Shown: positions 42,973 to 52,051 of the stretch, one piece after another
Numbering within the stretch: position 1 is the first letter of the stretch
How the letters are laid out: each line of letters opens with the position of its first letter
NCBI GenBank assembly: GCA_004297775.1
Contig: SCUE01000035.1
Location: 80,162-144,161 of the forward strand
Direction: 5' to 3'
Origin: Chloroflexota bacterium
GTDB taxonomy: Bacteria > Chloroflexota > UBA6077 > FW602-bin22
DNA length: 64,000 nucleotides
Notes under the pieces: generated by a model
Database searches by the model: none
The model's input: the letters and a program-made list of their open reading frames with translations, nothing else
Told to the model about the DNA's origin: nothing
Made by a program: the position numbers and the translations under genes

Positions 42973-43805
42973 CCTTTCACTCCTGTGAATACGATCCCTT
43001 GAATGAAATAGCGTTGTCCGAAGAAGAACACCACCAGGATCGGCAGCATCACGACCAGCGCCGCCGCCATCACGAGGTGCCATTCCGGCCCGTGCTCGCT
43101 CTGGAAGGCGCGCAGCCCGAGCGCGATTGTGAAATTCGTCTTCGAGTGCAGGTAGATCAGCGGCGCCAGGAACTCGTTCCAGGTTGTGTTGAACACGAAT
43201 ACCGTTACCGCCATGAGCGCCGGCCGCGACAGCGGCAGGATGATTCGCCAGAAGATCCCGAAACTCGAGCAGCCGTCGATTCGGGCCGCGTCGTCCAACT
43301 CCCGCGGGATGCTCATGAAGAACTGGCGCAGGAGGAACGTCATAAACGGCCCGCCGAAGAAGTTCGGCAGAATCAGCGGCACGAATGTGTCGATCCAGCC
43401 CAGTTCCTTCCAGATCACGAATTGCGGTATCAGCGTCACCTGCGGCGGCAGCATCAGCGTCGCGACCATCACGATAAAGAGCGTGTCCCGTCCCCACCAG
43501 CGCAGCCGCGCGAACGCGAACGCGACCAGCGAGCACGACAGCAGCTTGCCGGTGATGTCCAGCCCGGTTATCAGCGACGTGTTGAAGAAGTAGAGGTGGA
43601 ACGGCACGAACGTCAGCGCTTCGACGCAGTTGTCCCATTTGGGAGGAATCGGCACCCATACCGGGGGGTACACGAACAGGTCGCCGTACGGCTTCAGCGA
43701 CGTCGAGAGCGCAAAAGCCATCGGCATCAGCACCGCCGCCAGCCCGCCCAGCAGAGCCAGGTGGAGCGCCGTATGGCCGAGTTGCCGCTGCGCCGCTCGG
43801 GTCAC
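42969..43805 (-). CDS. Sugar ABC transporter permease (MalG type)
   Basis: 278 residues from GTG 43805, which overlaps the stop of the first permease (GTGA). Six hydrophobic segments; the ATPase-coupling EAA loop is ELDDAARIDGCSSFGIFWRI with ILPLSRPALMAV. AFALSTSLKPYGDLF near the N terminus is usual for MalG-like subunits. Together with the upstream permease and the binding lipoprotein it forms an importer. No ATPase gene is adjacent, so a shared MsmK/MalK-like ATPase encoded elsewhere is likely. Confidence 0.9.
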   Translation of the reverse strand: MTRAAQRQLGHTALHLALLGGLAAVLMPMAFALSTSLKPYGDLFVYPPVWVPIPPKWDNCVEALTFVPFHLYFFNTSLITGLDITGKLLSCSLVAFAFARLRWWGRDTLFIVMVATLMLPPQVTLIPQFVIWKELGWIDTFVPLILPNFFGGPFMTFLLRQFFMSIPRELDDAARIDGCSSFGIFWRIILPLSRPALMAVTVFVFNTTWNEFLAPLIYLHSKTNFTIALGLRAFQSEHGPEWHLVMAAALVVMLPILVVFFFGQRYFIQGIVFTGVKG

Positions 43806-44749
43806 CGCTTCTCCCCTTCGTAGTGCACCCACGAGCGGGCCGATCGGAAGATAAGTAGCGTCAACACCAGGATGTAGAAGAAGAGCACCCAGGCCAGCGC
43901 CGAGGCGTAGCCCATCTTGAAGTACTGAAAGGCGTTCCGGTACAGGTAGAGCACGTAGAAGAGCGTGGCGTCGTTTGGCCCACCGTCCGTCATGACATAC
44001 GGCTGGGTGAAGACCTGTAGGGCCGCGATCACGCCCGTGACCAACTGGAAGAAAAGCGTCGGTGTCATCAGCGGCACGGTGATGTGCCAGAGGCGCGACC
44101 CCCAGCCCGCCCCGTCGACCTCGGCCGCCTCGTAGAACTCGCTCGGGATGCCCTGCAACCCGGCAAGGTAGATCACCATCCCCCCGCCGACCGCCCAGAG
44201 GCTCATGATCACGAGCGACGGGAGCGCCCACGCCTCGTCGGTCAGCCAGCGCGGCCCCTCGATGCCGATGTAACCAAGGAAGAGGTTCGCCAGACCGAAG
44301 TTGCCCGAGAACACCCAGCGCCACAGCAGCGCGACCGCCACGCCGGAGAGGACCGACGGCATGAAGTAGGCGGTCCGGTAGAAGCGCAGCCCGCCGATCC
44401 CCGAGTTCAGCATCATTGCCAAGGCCATCCCGAATATCACATGCGACGGCACGGCGATGACGGCGTACGCGGTTGTCACCCGGAGCGCGTGCAGCACCAG
44501 CGGATCGCCGCCCGAGATCATCCGCCAGTTGTCCAGGCCAGCCCACCGAGGCTCGTTGATCAGGTCCCAGGTCGTGAACGCCATCACGGCCGAGAAGAGC
44601 ATCGGCCCCGCTGTGAAGAAGAGGAAGCCGACGATCCACGGTGACGCGAAGAGCCAGCCCTCGACGTGCCGGCCGATCCGGCGGCGCAGCCGGACCCGCG
44701 CCTGGACTGCCGCGCGCGGCGTTGCCGTGACGCTCATCAGGGGCTGCAT
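43802..44749 (-). CDS. Sugar ABC transporter permease (MalF type)
   Basis: 315 residues with six membrane helices. WLFASPWIVGFLFFTAGPML, GLDNWRMI, and the EAA loop SEFYEAAEVDGAGWGSRLWH, ITVPLMTPT are typical. VFTQPYVMTDGGPNDATLFY matches MalF/UgpA-type proteins. It is the first gene of a five-gene minus-strand operon: permease, permease, binding protein, sulfatase 2, maturase. The start is divergent from sulfatase 3, 106 bases away. Confidence 0.92.
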   Translation of the reverse strand: MQPLMSVTATPRAAVQARVRLRRRIGRHVEGWLFASPWIVGFLFFTAGPMLFSAVMAFTTWDLINEPRWAGLDNWRMISGGDPLVLHALRVTTAYAVIAVPSHVIFGMALAMMLNSGIGGLRFYRTAYFMPSVLSGVAVALLWRWVFSGNFGLANLFLGYIGIEGPRWLTDEAWALPSLVIMSLWAVGGGMVIYLAGLQGIPSEFYEAAEVDGAGWGSRLWHITVPLMTPTLFFQLVTGVIAALQVFTQPYVMTDGGPNDATLFYVLYLYRNAFQYFKMGYASALAWVLFFYILVLTLLIFRSARSWVHYEGEKR

Positions 44750-44843
44750 CCTACGCCAGACTTTCGGCCGACTCCAATGGCCGACCTATCGCAGATGTCT
44801 CATGAGAGTCTCATGCGCCTTGACGCCGTCCGACTGACCCGGT

Positions 44844-44849
44844 TAGTGT
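44844..44849 (+). promoter_or_regulatory. TAGTGT -10-like box six bases before sulfatase 3
   Basis: TAGTGT, six bases, then GTG 44856. No Shine-Dalgarno sequence; same spacing as the other leaderless candidates. Confidence 0.35.
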
Positions 44850-44855
44850 GCGGCA

Positions 44856-46157
44856 GTGGCCGACCAACCGAACGTCCTCGTCGTGCTCTCCGACCAGCAG
44901 CGGTGGGACACGGTCGGATCGTATGGCTGCCCGCTGGATCTGACGCCGAACCTGGACGCATTGGCGGCCCGTGGCGTGCGCTTCGAGCACGCGTTTACGT
45001 GCCAGCCGGTCTGCGCTCCGGCGCGCGGGTGCCTCCAGACTGGCAAGTACGCGACCGCCCACGGCGTCTACCGCAACGGCATCCCGTTGCCCGAGACCGA
45101 GCGCACGCTCGCGCATGCTTTCGGCGATGCCGGGTACGCGACCGGCTACACCGGCAAGTGGCACCTCGCCGACACGCGTGACGGCCCCATTCCGCCCGAG
45201 CGGCGCGGCGGCTACCGCGACCACTGGATCGCCGCCGACCTGCTCGAATTCACCTCGCACCCCTACGAGGGGCGCCTGTTCGGCGCGGATATGGAAGAGG
45301 TGCGCTTCGAAGGCTATCGCGTCGACGCGACGACCGATCTGGCGCTTCAGTTCGTCGAGCGTCGCCACGACCGGCCGTTCTACCTCTTCGTCTCCTACCT
45401 CGAGCCGCACCACCAGAACGACTTGAACCGCTTCGTCGCGCCGGACGGCTACGCCGATCGCTACCGGAGCGCCTGGGTACCCGGCGACCTTGAGAGCCGG
45501 CCCGGCGACTGGCCGTCGCAGTTGGCCGACTACTTCGGCATGTGCCGCTCGATCGACGAGAACCTCGGTCGCTTGCTCGCGGCCGTGCCGGAGAACACCA
45601 TCATCCTGTACACCTCCGACCACGGCTGCCACTTCCGGACCCGTAACGCCGAGTACAAGCGAAGCTGCCACGAGTCGTCGATCCGCATCCCGGCCGTGAT
45701 CGCCGGACCAGGCATCGCGCGCGGTCGGGTCGTCGAGCAAATCGTCAGTCTGGTCGACTTTCCGCCGACGCTGCTCGACGCGGCTGGCCTTCCGGTGGCG
45801 CCGACGATGCAGGGTCGCACACTGGCGCCGCTCTGGCGCGGCGATCCGCCCGTCGACTGGCGTGACGAGGCCTTTTTTCAAATCAGCGAAGCCGAGGTCG
45901 GCCGAGGCATCCGCACCCGCCGATGGAAGTACTCCATCTACGCGCCTGACCGGTCGCCCCGCGACGACTCTGGCTCCGACGTCTACCAGGAGCGCTACCT
46001 CTACGACCTGTTCGCCGATCCGCACGAGCGATACAACCTGATCGGCCGAGCCGATTACGCCGAGATCGCGGCAGAGTTGCGGGCGCGCCTGATCCGCCGC
46101 ATAGTCGAGGCCGGCGAGCCGGCATCCGAGGTCGTCCCGGCCAAGTACCCAGCCTAA
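44856..46157 (+). CDS. Sulfatase 3 (Cys-type)
   Basis: 433 residues from GTG 44856. NVLVVLSDQQRWDTVGSYGC starts the fold; CAPARGCLQTGKYATAHG has Cys53 as the formylglycine precursor; IILYTSDHGCHF and SSIRIPAVIAGPGIARGR follow. No export signal. It is divergent from the transporter-sulfatase-maturase operon and is probably activated by that maturase. It is shorter than sulfatases 1 and 2 and closest in style to sulfatase 1 (both SDQQR). Substrate unknown. Confidence 0.9.
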   Translation: MADQPNVLVVLSDQQRWDTVGSYGCPLDLTPNLDALAARGVRFEHAFTCQPVCAPARGCLQTGKYATAHGVYRNGIPLPETERTLAHAFGDAGYATGYTGKWHLADTRDGPIPPERRGGYRDHWIAADLLEFTSHPYEGRLFGADMEEVRFEGYRVDATTDLALQFVERRHDRPFYLFVSYLEPHHQNDLNRFVAPDGYADRYRSAWVPGDLESRPGDWPSQLADYFGMCRSIDENLGRLLAAVPENTIILYTSDHGCHFRTRNAEYKRSCHESSIRIPAVIAGPGIARGRVVEQIVSLVDFPPTLLDAAGLPVAPTMQGRTLAPLWRGDPPVDWRDEAFFQISEAEVGRGIRTRRWKYSIYAPDRSPRDDSGSDVYQERYLYDLFADPHERYNLIGRADYAEIAAELRARLIRRIVEAGEPASEVVPAKYPA

Positions 46158-46231
46158 CGGCCGGCCGGCCGCCGCGCGCGGGTCGGTCGACAGGTGGTAC
46201 GTTACGCGGAGCCGGCTGGGAGGCGACCGCG

Positions 46232-48511
46232 ATGTGGAATACCCTGGTCTGGCGCTCATTGGGATCGCCCGACACCGCCGACGAAATCGACGATCTGCGC
46301 GACCAGACGCTGCGCCTGTTCATGTGGCTGGTTGGTGTCGGGTATGTCGCCTGGCAGGCGATTGTCTGGATCCCGAACCCACCGATCGGCGTGCCGCGCT
46401 ACTGGAACTGGCCGCTCTTTCCGGTCGTGCTCGGCGGTCTGGCCGTGACTCTCCTGCTGCGTCGGAGGGGGGCGCGGGCCGCGGTGGCGGTCTTTCTCGC
46501 CTCCAGTGCGATCGACATCGCGGTTGCGGCCTGGGTCTGGCAGAGCACGCTGCCGCCGCTCTTTCTGCCACTTGTGCCGCTCGCCGCGGTGGCGCTGTTC
46601 CACCCGCTGGCCGGGCTCCTGGCTTGGGCGGGCTCCATGGCACTGCTCATGGCCATGCGGGAGCTTGGGCCGCTGGCGTTCCTCGCCGGCGATCAGATGG
46701 TTCACGTCGGTCTCGCCGCGCTGGCGGCAGTCTGCGCCGGCTGGGCGCTCGGCCGCAACATGGTCACGGCTGTCGAGTGGTCGCTCTCGAGTTACGAACA
46801 GGCGTCGCGCAACGCCACGGCCGCGCGCAGCCACCGGGCTGAACTGGTCAGGGCGCTCCGACAGCTCGACAACGTCAACTACCGCCTTGAGCGCGCTAAC
46901 GCCGCGCTCGAGGCGGCCTGGAAGGCGGCCGACGCGGCTGAGCGCTCCAAGACCGAGTTCGTGACCAACATCTCCCACGAGTTGCGCACGCCGCTCAACC
47001 TGATCGTCGGTTTCGCCGACATGATCGTGACTACCCCGGAGAGTTACGGCGCCACGCTGCCGCCGGCCTTCCGCGGCGACCTGAACGCGATCTACCGCAG
47101 CGCTCAGCACCTGCTCACCCTGACCGACGACGTGCTGGACCTCGCCCGCGTTGGCATGGGTCGCCTAGCACTGGCTCGCGACCCGGTCGACCTCGGCCAG
47201 GTGATCCACGACGCGGCCGACATCGTCCGCGAGTACGTCGAAGCGAAGGGTCTATGGCTGCAGATCGACGTCCCAGCCGGCCTGCCGATCCTGAGCCTCG
47301 ATCGGCTGCGCATCCGCCAGGTGCTGCTCAATCTGTTGACAAACGCGGCCCGCTTCACGGAGCGCGGCGGAATCACGGTCTCGGCTGATCTGACGGACAG
47401 CGCCGTCGTCGTGCGGGTCGCCGACACCGGCCGCGGGATCGCACCTGACGGCCTGACCAAGGTCTTCGAGCACTTCTACCACGGCGGCAGTACGGATGCC
47501 CGACCGGAGGGACTTGGCGGAGTCGGCCTTGGCCTACCCCTCTCCCGCCGCTTCGTCGAGTTGCACGGCGGGCAGGTGGGCGTTGAGAGCACGCCGGATG
47601 TGGGAACGACGTTCTGGTTCACGCTGCCTCTCCACGCGGTGGAGGGGCACGCGGCCGAAGCCTGGCGGGCCACCGCTCTGGTCGGACACGCCGCCGAGCG
47701 CGTGCTCGTGCTGGCCGGTGGCGACGGTCGCCTGGCACGCTTCTTGGAGCGCCACTTGCGGGCGTGTCGCGTCGTCGCCGCTCCGAACATGGCCCGTGCC
47801 GTTGAGGTCGCGGTCGAGGTGCGTGCCGCCGCTATCCTGGCCGATGCCGCGCAACCCAGGGCGGCCGCCGTGGGCGCACCGGCGCTCGAGGCGCGCGCGG
47901 GCGCGCGCGGCGATGCCGATCTCGTCGTCGAAGCACCCGTCCCGGTCTTTCGCCTACCGCTTCCGCATACCGAGCGGCTGGCCGAGGCGCTCGGCGCCTC
48001 AGACTACCTGGTCAAGCCGATCACGCGTCATGAGCTCGCAGCCGCGCTGGCTCGCCTCGGCTGCCGGACCGACACGGTCTTGATCGTCGACGACGATCCC
48101 CACTTTGTCCGGTTGGTCAGCCGCTTCCTGCGGGGTATCGCTGGCGCCGATGGCCGCCAGGTCCTGACCGCCCACAGTGGCCACGAGGCGTTGGCGATCC
48201 TCGAGACGCGTCGTCCGGACGTGGTGCTGCTCGACGTTGTGATGCCCGAACTCGGCGGCGCCGAGACACTGGCCGAGATCCGGCGGCGGCCGGAGATGGC
48301 CGGCATACCAGTCATCGTGCTGTCCGGACAGGAGGGCGGCGAGGGGCCGCTGCGCCTCGATGGAGCACTCACGGTCGTCAAGCCTGACGGGTTCAAGCTC
48401 GAGGAGTTGCTGGCCGCGATCGAAGGACTGGTCGACGTGCTCGAGCCGCCCCGTCGATACCTCAGCGTCTCCGCAACGGCGCAAGCGCCTCGAGTAACTG
48501 CGCGCGGCTGA
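46232..48511 (+). CDS. Hybrid membrane histidine kinase with two receiver domains, the first degenerate
   Basis: 759 residues, GGGAGG upstream. Five to six hydrophobic segments span about 25-190, a coiled stretch follows, and HisKA has EFVTNISHELRTPLNLIVGF (phospho-His near 249). The ATPase domain has LLNLLTNAARFTERGG, VADTGRGIAPDGL and GVGLGLPLSRRFVELHGG. A first receiver-like domain (about 485-605) lacks the phosphoacceptor: the site reads AAILADAAQP. The second (about 610-735) is intact: LIVDDDPHFVRLVSRF, VVLLDVVMPELGG (Asp near 667) and VVKPDGF. Its 3' end overlaps the convergent gene by 50 bases. A signal relay to that neighbour is plausible. Confidence 0.9.
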   Translation: MWNTLVWRSLGSPDTADEIDDLRDQTLRLFMWLVGVGYVAWQAIVWIPNPPIGVPRYWNWPLFPVVLGGLAVTLLLRRRGARAAVAVFLASSAIDIAVAAWVWQSTLPPLFLPLVPLAAVALFHPLAGLLAWAGSMALLMAMRELGPLAFLAGDQMVHVGLAALAAVCAGWALGRNMVTAVEWSLSSYEQASRNATAARSHRAELVRALRQLDNVNYRLERANAALEAAWKAADAAERSKTEFVTNISHELRTPLNLIVGFADMIVTTPESYGATLPPAFRGDLNAIYRSAQHLLTLTDDVLDLARVGMGRLALARDPVDLGQVIHDAADIVREYVEAKGLWLQIDVPAGLPILSLDRLRIRQVLLNLLTNAARFTERGGITVSADLTDSAVVVRVADTGRGIAPDGLTKVFEHFYHGGSTDARPEGLGGVGLGLPLSRRFVELHGGQVGVESTPDVGTTFWFTLPLHAVEGHAAEAWRATALVGHAAERVLVLAGGDGRLARFLERHLRACRVVAAPNMARAVEVAVEVRAAAILADAAQPRAAAVGAPALEARAGARGDADLVVEAPVPVFRLPLPHTERLAEALGASDYLVKPITRHELAAALARLGCRTDTVLIVDDDPHFVRLVSRFLRGIAGADGRQVLTAHSGHEALAILETRRPDVVLLDVVMPELGGAETLAEIRRRPEMAGIPVIVLSGQEGGEGPLRLDGALTVVKPDGFKLEELLAAIEGLVDVLEPPRRYLSVSATAQAPRVTARG

Positions 48512-49664
48512 CCGGCTTGTGGAGGTAGCCGGCCGCCCCAAGCGAGCGCGCGATCTCGGGGTCATTCAACACGGAGCAGACGATCACCGGTAGGTCGCGC
48601 GTCTCGGCCGTACTCTTGAGCTGCATCAGCAGGTCCCAACCGTCCCGTCCTGGGATAACCACGTCGAGCAGGACTACCCCCGGTCGCCGCTCGCACGCCA
48701 GCCGGTAAGCCTGCTCCGCGTCCGGGGTGCCGACCGCCTCCCAGTCAGTATCGGCCAGGTAGCGCTCAATTAGGCGGATGAAGTCCGGATTGTTGTCCAC
48801 GACCAGCAACGTCGCGCGCTCCCGCGGCCGCAGCGCGAGTTCGACCGCCCATTCCCGACCCGTCTCGACCAGCGCGAGCGTGCCGCGCAGCGCCGCCACG
48901 AACGGCCGCGCCTCATCCAGCCCGAGCCGGTCCGCCGCCGGCGCCTTGCCCGCGCCTCCGACCGCCAGCACGACCTGGCCGGCCTCGGCGCGCAGGCTCG
49001 CATCGAGGCCGCCGGCGTCGATCGCGCGGACCACATGGCCGAGCACCGTCAGCAGCGCCTGCCGCAGCGCGACCCGGTCGCCGCGCGCGATCGGCGCCGC
49101 CACCGGCAGGCGCAAGCTCAGACGGACGCCGCGCTCGGCGCAAAGGGGGCGCAACAACTCGACCACGCCGCGCAGCACCTCGGCCGGGTCGATCGTGGCC
49201 GCATCGTCGGCACGCAGCCGAACGGCCTCGCGCCGGAGCTGATCGGCGTGCGAGGCCGCCGATCCGCCCTCCCGCCAGCGCTCGGAGGCCCGCCACCGAT
49301 CCCAGAGCACGAGCGCGACTGCCTCGAGCGCACGGTGGTGCTCGCGGTGGTAGTGGGCGCGGCTCAGCCCCAGTTGCTCGGCGACATCGGCCGCGCCTTG
49401 CCCCTCGAGGTAGCGCAGTTCCAGGATGCGGTAGGCGCGCGCCGCTCGCGATCCGGCGCCCCGGCCGGCATCGAGCCGCAATGCCTCGGTCCCATCGAGC
49501 AGCTCACGCCGGAGTAAGTGCCCTCGTCCGGCCGCGGGCGCGTCGAGCAGCTTGCAGAGCGGATGCGTGTGTAGCCGCGGCGCCTCGTACAGGTGCAGCA
49601 GCGCGTCGCGCACCTCCGCCACGAACTGCTCCGGAAGCGCCGCCGTAGCGGGCCCATTTGTCAT
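48462..49664 (-). CDS. HTH / ATPase-like / receiver-domain regulator
   Basis: About 400 residues from ATG 49664; a frame to 49763 adds an Arg-rich part overlapping a neighbouring start. The N-terminal third contains a sigma-70 region 4-like HTH: AYRILELRYLEGQGAADVAE and QLGLSRAHYHREHHRALEAV. The middle resembles a worn histidine-kinase ATPase domain (GVRLSLRLPVAAPIARGDRV, LRQALLTVLGHVVRAIDAGG) without the G boxes. The C-terminal receiver is intact: LLVVDNNPDFIRLIERYL, VVLLDVVIPGRDGWDLLMQL and GYLHKPVSRAQLLEAL. The order HTH-ATPase-receiver is unusual. It is likely a partner of the convergent hybrid kinase. Confidence 0.75.
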   Translation of the reverse strand: MTNGPATAALPEQFVAEVRDALLHLYEAPRLHTHPLCKLLDAPAAGRGHLLRRELLDGTEALRLDAGRGAGSRAARAYRILELRYLEGQGAADVAEQLGLSRAHYHREHHRALEAVALVLWDRWRASERWREGGSAASHADQLRREAVRLRADDAATIDPAEVLRGVVELLRPLCAERGVRLSLRLPVAAPIARGDRVALRQALLTVLGHVVRAIDAGGLDASLRAEAGQVVLAVGGAGKAPAADRLGLDEARPFVAALRGTLALVETGREWAVELALRPRERATLLVVDNNPDFIRLIERYLADTDWEAVGTPDAEQAYRLACERRPGVVLLDVVIPGRDGWDLLMQLKSTAETRDLPVIVCSVLNDPEIARSLGAAGYLHKPVSRAQLLEALAPLRRR

Positions 49665-49762
49665 GCGGGCAGCGTACCCGATGGCGCGTCGCGCGCGTCG
49701 ACGGACCGTTTCAAGCGTTATCAATCGTGGGTTTTCCGCGTCCGGGGTAGACTGCGCCGACA

Positions 49763-50713
49763 ATGGCGACTCTTCAGTGGATCGATCGCGCCGGGCCGCA
49801 ACGTGCCGAGGTGCCGGACACGTTCATTCAGAATGTGACGGCGGCGTTCGGGGCAGAGGGACGCGATTGGATCGATGGGCTGCCGCGGCTTCTCGGTGAG
49901 ATCGCGAACGAGTGGGATCTCGCGATCGGGATACCGTACGCACTTTCATACAGTTTCGCGGCTTCGGCCGTTGGTGGCGACAGCGCGATGAGCGTCCTGA
50001 AGTTACGGGTGCCGCACGAGGAGTTCGAGCAGGAACTGCTCGCCTTGCAGGCGTACGACGGCGATGGCATCTGCCGCGTCCTACGGTTCGATCATGCGCG
50101 GGCGTCGATGCTGCTTGAACGCTGCGTGCCCGGCAACACGCTGGTGTCCCTGGCGCGCGAGGATGATGCGGCTGCGACCGCGATCGGCGCGGAGGTCATG
50201 CGGCGACTCTGGCGCCCCGTTCCGACCGAATGCCGCGACGCTCTCATCTGGCTCGGCGATTGGTTCGAGCGCGCTTTCGCGCGTCACCTCAACGAGTACG
50301 GAGGCGCGGGTCCTCTGCCCGGCGGGCTGTTCGCGCGCGTCCGAGGTTCGATCGGCGACTTGCTCCGGTCGGCGCCCGACGACGTGCTCCTGCACGGCGA
50401 TCTCCACCACTACAACATTCTGCGAGCGACGCGCGAACCGTGGCTGGCAATCGATCCGAAGGGCGTCCACGGCGACCCCGGGTACGACGTCGGACCGTTC
50501 GTCTGGAATCCGCGGCCGCGGGACTTGCACTTCACGCGGTCGCTCCTGGAGCGCCGACTCGACATCTTCGCCGAGATGCTGCCATACGACCGTACCCGCC
50601 TCCGCGAGTGGGGTCTCGCGCACGCGATTCTCTCGGCGATGTGGAGCGCCGAGGATGGCGCTCAGAACTGGCGGCAAGCGATCACGATCGGCGAACTGCT
50701 CGTCGACGCGTAG
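49763..50713 (+). CDS. Aminoglycoside/hydroxyurea phosphotransferase-like kinase
   Basis: 316 residues. The catalytic loop DDVLLHGDLHHYNILRAT and the metal loop LAIDPKGVHGDPGYDVGPFV match the APH(6) streptomycin/hydroxyurea kinase group. SVLKLRVPHEEFEQELLALQ holds the ATP-binding Lys, and MLLERCVPGN the hinge. Whether it confers resistance or phosphorylates a native metabolite cannot be told. TAGACT lies 9 bases before the ATG (49748-49753). A scrap of a paralogue's N terminus is at 38716-38808, and a catalytically worn relative at 10562-11557. Confidence 0.82.
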   Translation: MATLQWIDRAGPQRAEVPDTFIQNVTAAFGAEGRDWIDGLPRLLGEIANEWDLAIGIPYALSYSFAASAVGGDSAMSVLKLRVPHEEFEQELLALQAYDGDGICRVLRFDHARASMLLERCVPGNTLVSLAREDDAAATAIGAEVMRRLWRPVPTECRDALIWLGDWFERAFARHLNEYGGAGPLPGGLFARVRGSIGDLLRSAPDDVLLHGDLHHYNILRATREPWLAIDPKGVHGDPGYDVGPFVWNPRPRDLHFTRSLLERRLDIFAEMLPYDRTRLREWGLAHAILSAMWSAEDGAQNWRQAITIGELLVDA

Positions 50714-50728
50714 GCCGGCGCGCGCGAC

Positions 50729-51877
50729 CTACCCGAGGTACTCCGCCAGCCGTCGCCGAATCGTCGGCCGACGTAGCTTGCGCAGCGCGTCGGTCTCGAT
50801 CTGCCGGACACGCTCGCGGCTGATCTGCAGTTCGTCGCCGACTTCCGCCAGCGTCCGCGCCTTGCCATCCGAGATGCCGAACCGCATCTCGACGACCCGT
50901 CGCTCGCGCGGATTCAGCCCAGCCAGGATCTCGCCGACCGAGTCGCGCAGCAGCGACTTCGAGACCGTTTCGACCAGATTTGGCTGGCCATCGTCTTCGA
51001 CCAGATCGCCGATCTGGCTATCGGACTCGTCGCCGATCGGCGCGTCGAGGCTGAGCGGCACTTGCGCCGCCTGGCGGATCTCCTCGGCGCGCGCGATCGA
51101 GATGTCCATCCATTCCGCGACTTCCTCGACGGTCGGTTCGCGGCCAAGCTCTTGCGCCATGCGTCCGCTGGCCCGCGCGTAGCGCGAGATCTGGCCGGTC
51201 ATGTGCACCGGAATGCGGACGACGCGAGACTGGTCGGAGATCGAGCGCGTAATCGCCTGACGTATCCACCAATAGGCGTAGGTCGAGAAACGGAAGCCGC
51301 GCCGCCAGTCGAACTTGTCGACCGCGCGAGAGAGGCCGATGTTACCTTCTTGAATCAGGTCGCCGAGCGGCATCCCTCGATTGAGGTGCTTGCGCGCGAC
51401 CGAGATGACCAGTCGGAGATTCGATTCGACCAGCTTTCGTCGGGCGCGTTCGCCGGTTCGCGCGACATGGTCGAGGTGGACGCGCTCGTCGCGATCCTCG
51501 ACCCCGGCCGTCAAGCGCGCAGTGGCGGCGCGGCCCTGATCGTACGCGCGCGACAGCGAGATCTCCTCCTCGGCGGATAGGAGCGGGAAACGGCGCACCT
51601 CGTGCAGGTAGATGCCGAGGAGTTCGAGCGTGCCCTGATCGAGGAATTCGGCATCGAGCGCCGCCTGGGCGGCCGCGACTTCGACCTCGACCTCGGCGAG
51701 CTCGGCAACGTCGACATCGGGATCGACTTCGACTTCGGCGACGGGCTCGCTTTCGCTGTCGACGTTGTCGTCGATGGCGTCCGGCGCGACCTCGTCGTCC
51801 AGTTCGATCGCGAACGGCGTGACGGCGAGAATCTCCGGGTCCAAACGACCGCCGTCAGTCTCGCTATCTAGGTGCAC
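50729..51877 (-). CDS. Primary-type sigma factor (RpoD/SigA group)
   Basis: 382 residues from GTG 51877 with AGGAG upstream. An acidic N terminus (about 25-70) is followed by region 1.2 (GTLELLGIYLHEVRRFPLLS), region 2 (GMPLGDLIQEGNIGLSRAVD, KFDWRRGFRFSTYAYWWIRQ), region 3 and region 4.2 (TLAEVGDELQISRERVRQIE). Regions 2.3-2.4, which melt and bind the -10 element, are fully conserved. It could be the housekeeping sigma factor or a closely related alternative one of which Chloroflexota often have several. Confidence 0.92.
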   Translation of the reverse strand: MHLDSETDGGRLDPEILAVTPFAIELDDEVAPDAIDDNVDSESEPVAEVEVDPDVDVAELAEVEVEVAAAQAALDAEFLDQGTLELLGIYLHEVRRFPLLSAEEEISLSRAYDQGRAATARLTAGVEDRDERVHLDHVARTGERARRKLVESNLRLVISVARKHLNRGMPLGDLIQEGNIGLSRAVDKFDWRRGFRFSTYAYWWIRQAITRSISDQSRVVRIPVHMTGQISRYARASGRMAQELGREPTVEEVAEWMDISIARAEEIRQAAQVPLSLDAPIGDESDSQIGDLVEDDGQPNLVETVSKSLLRDSVGEILAGLNPRERRVVEMRFGISDGKARTLAEVGDELQISRERVRQIETDALRKLRRPTIRRRLAEYLG

Positions 51878-52051
51878 CGTGCTCCTCGCCGTTCAATACC
51901 CTGATGGTGGAACCTGATGGGGATTGTCGGGATGCGCTGAGCCACGCGTAAGGTGCCCACCCGTAAGGAATGGGCGGCCGGCCGAATGAATGCCGTTGGA
52001 GAGTCGTCTATTCTCTTGCGCGCGTCGGCCAGGCGCCTGGGAGGACACACG

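Noticed and set aside
42978..44639. Long frames upstream of the true starts of the binding protein and second permease
   Set aside because: The extra N-terminal parts read through neighbouring permease genes in another frame; overlapping ATGA/GTGA starts explain the true beginnings.
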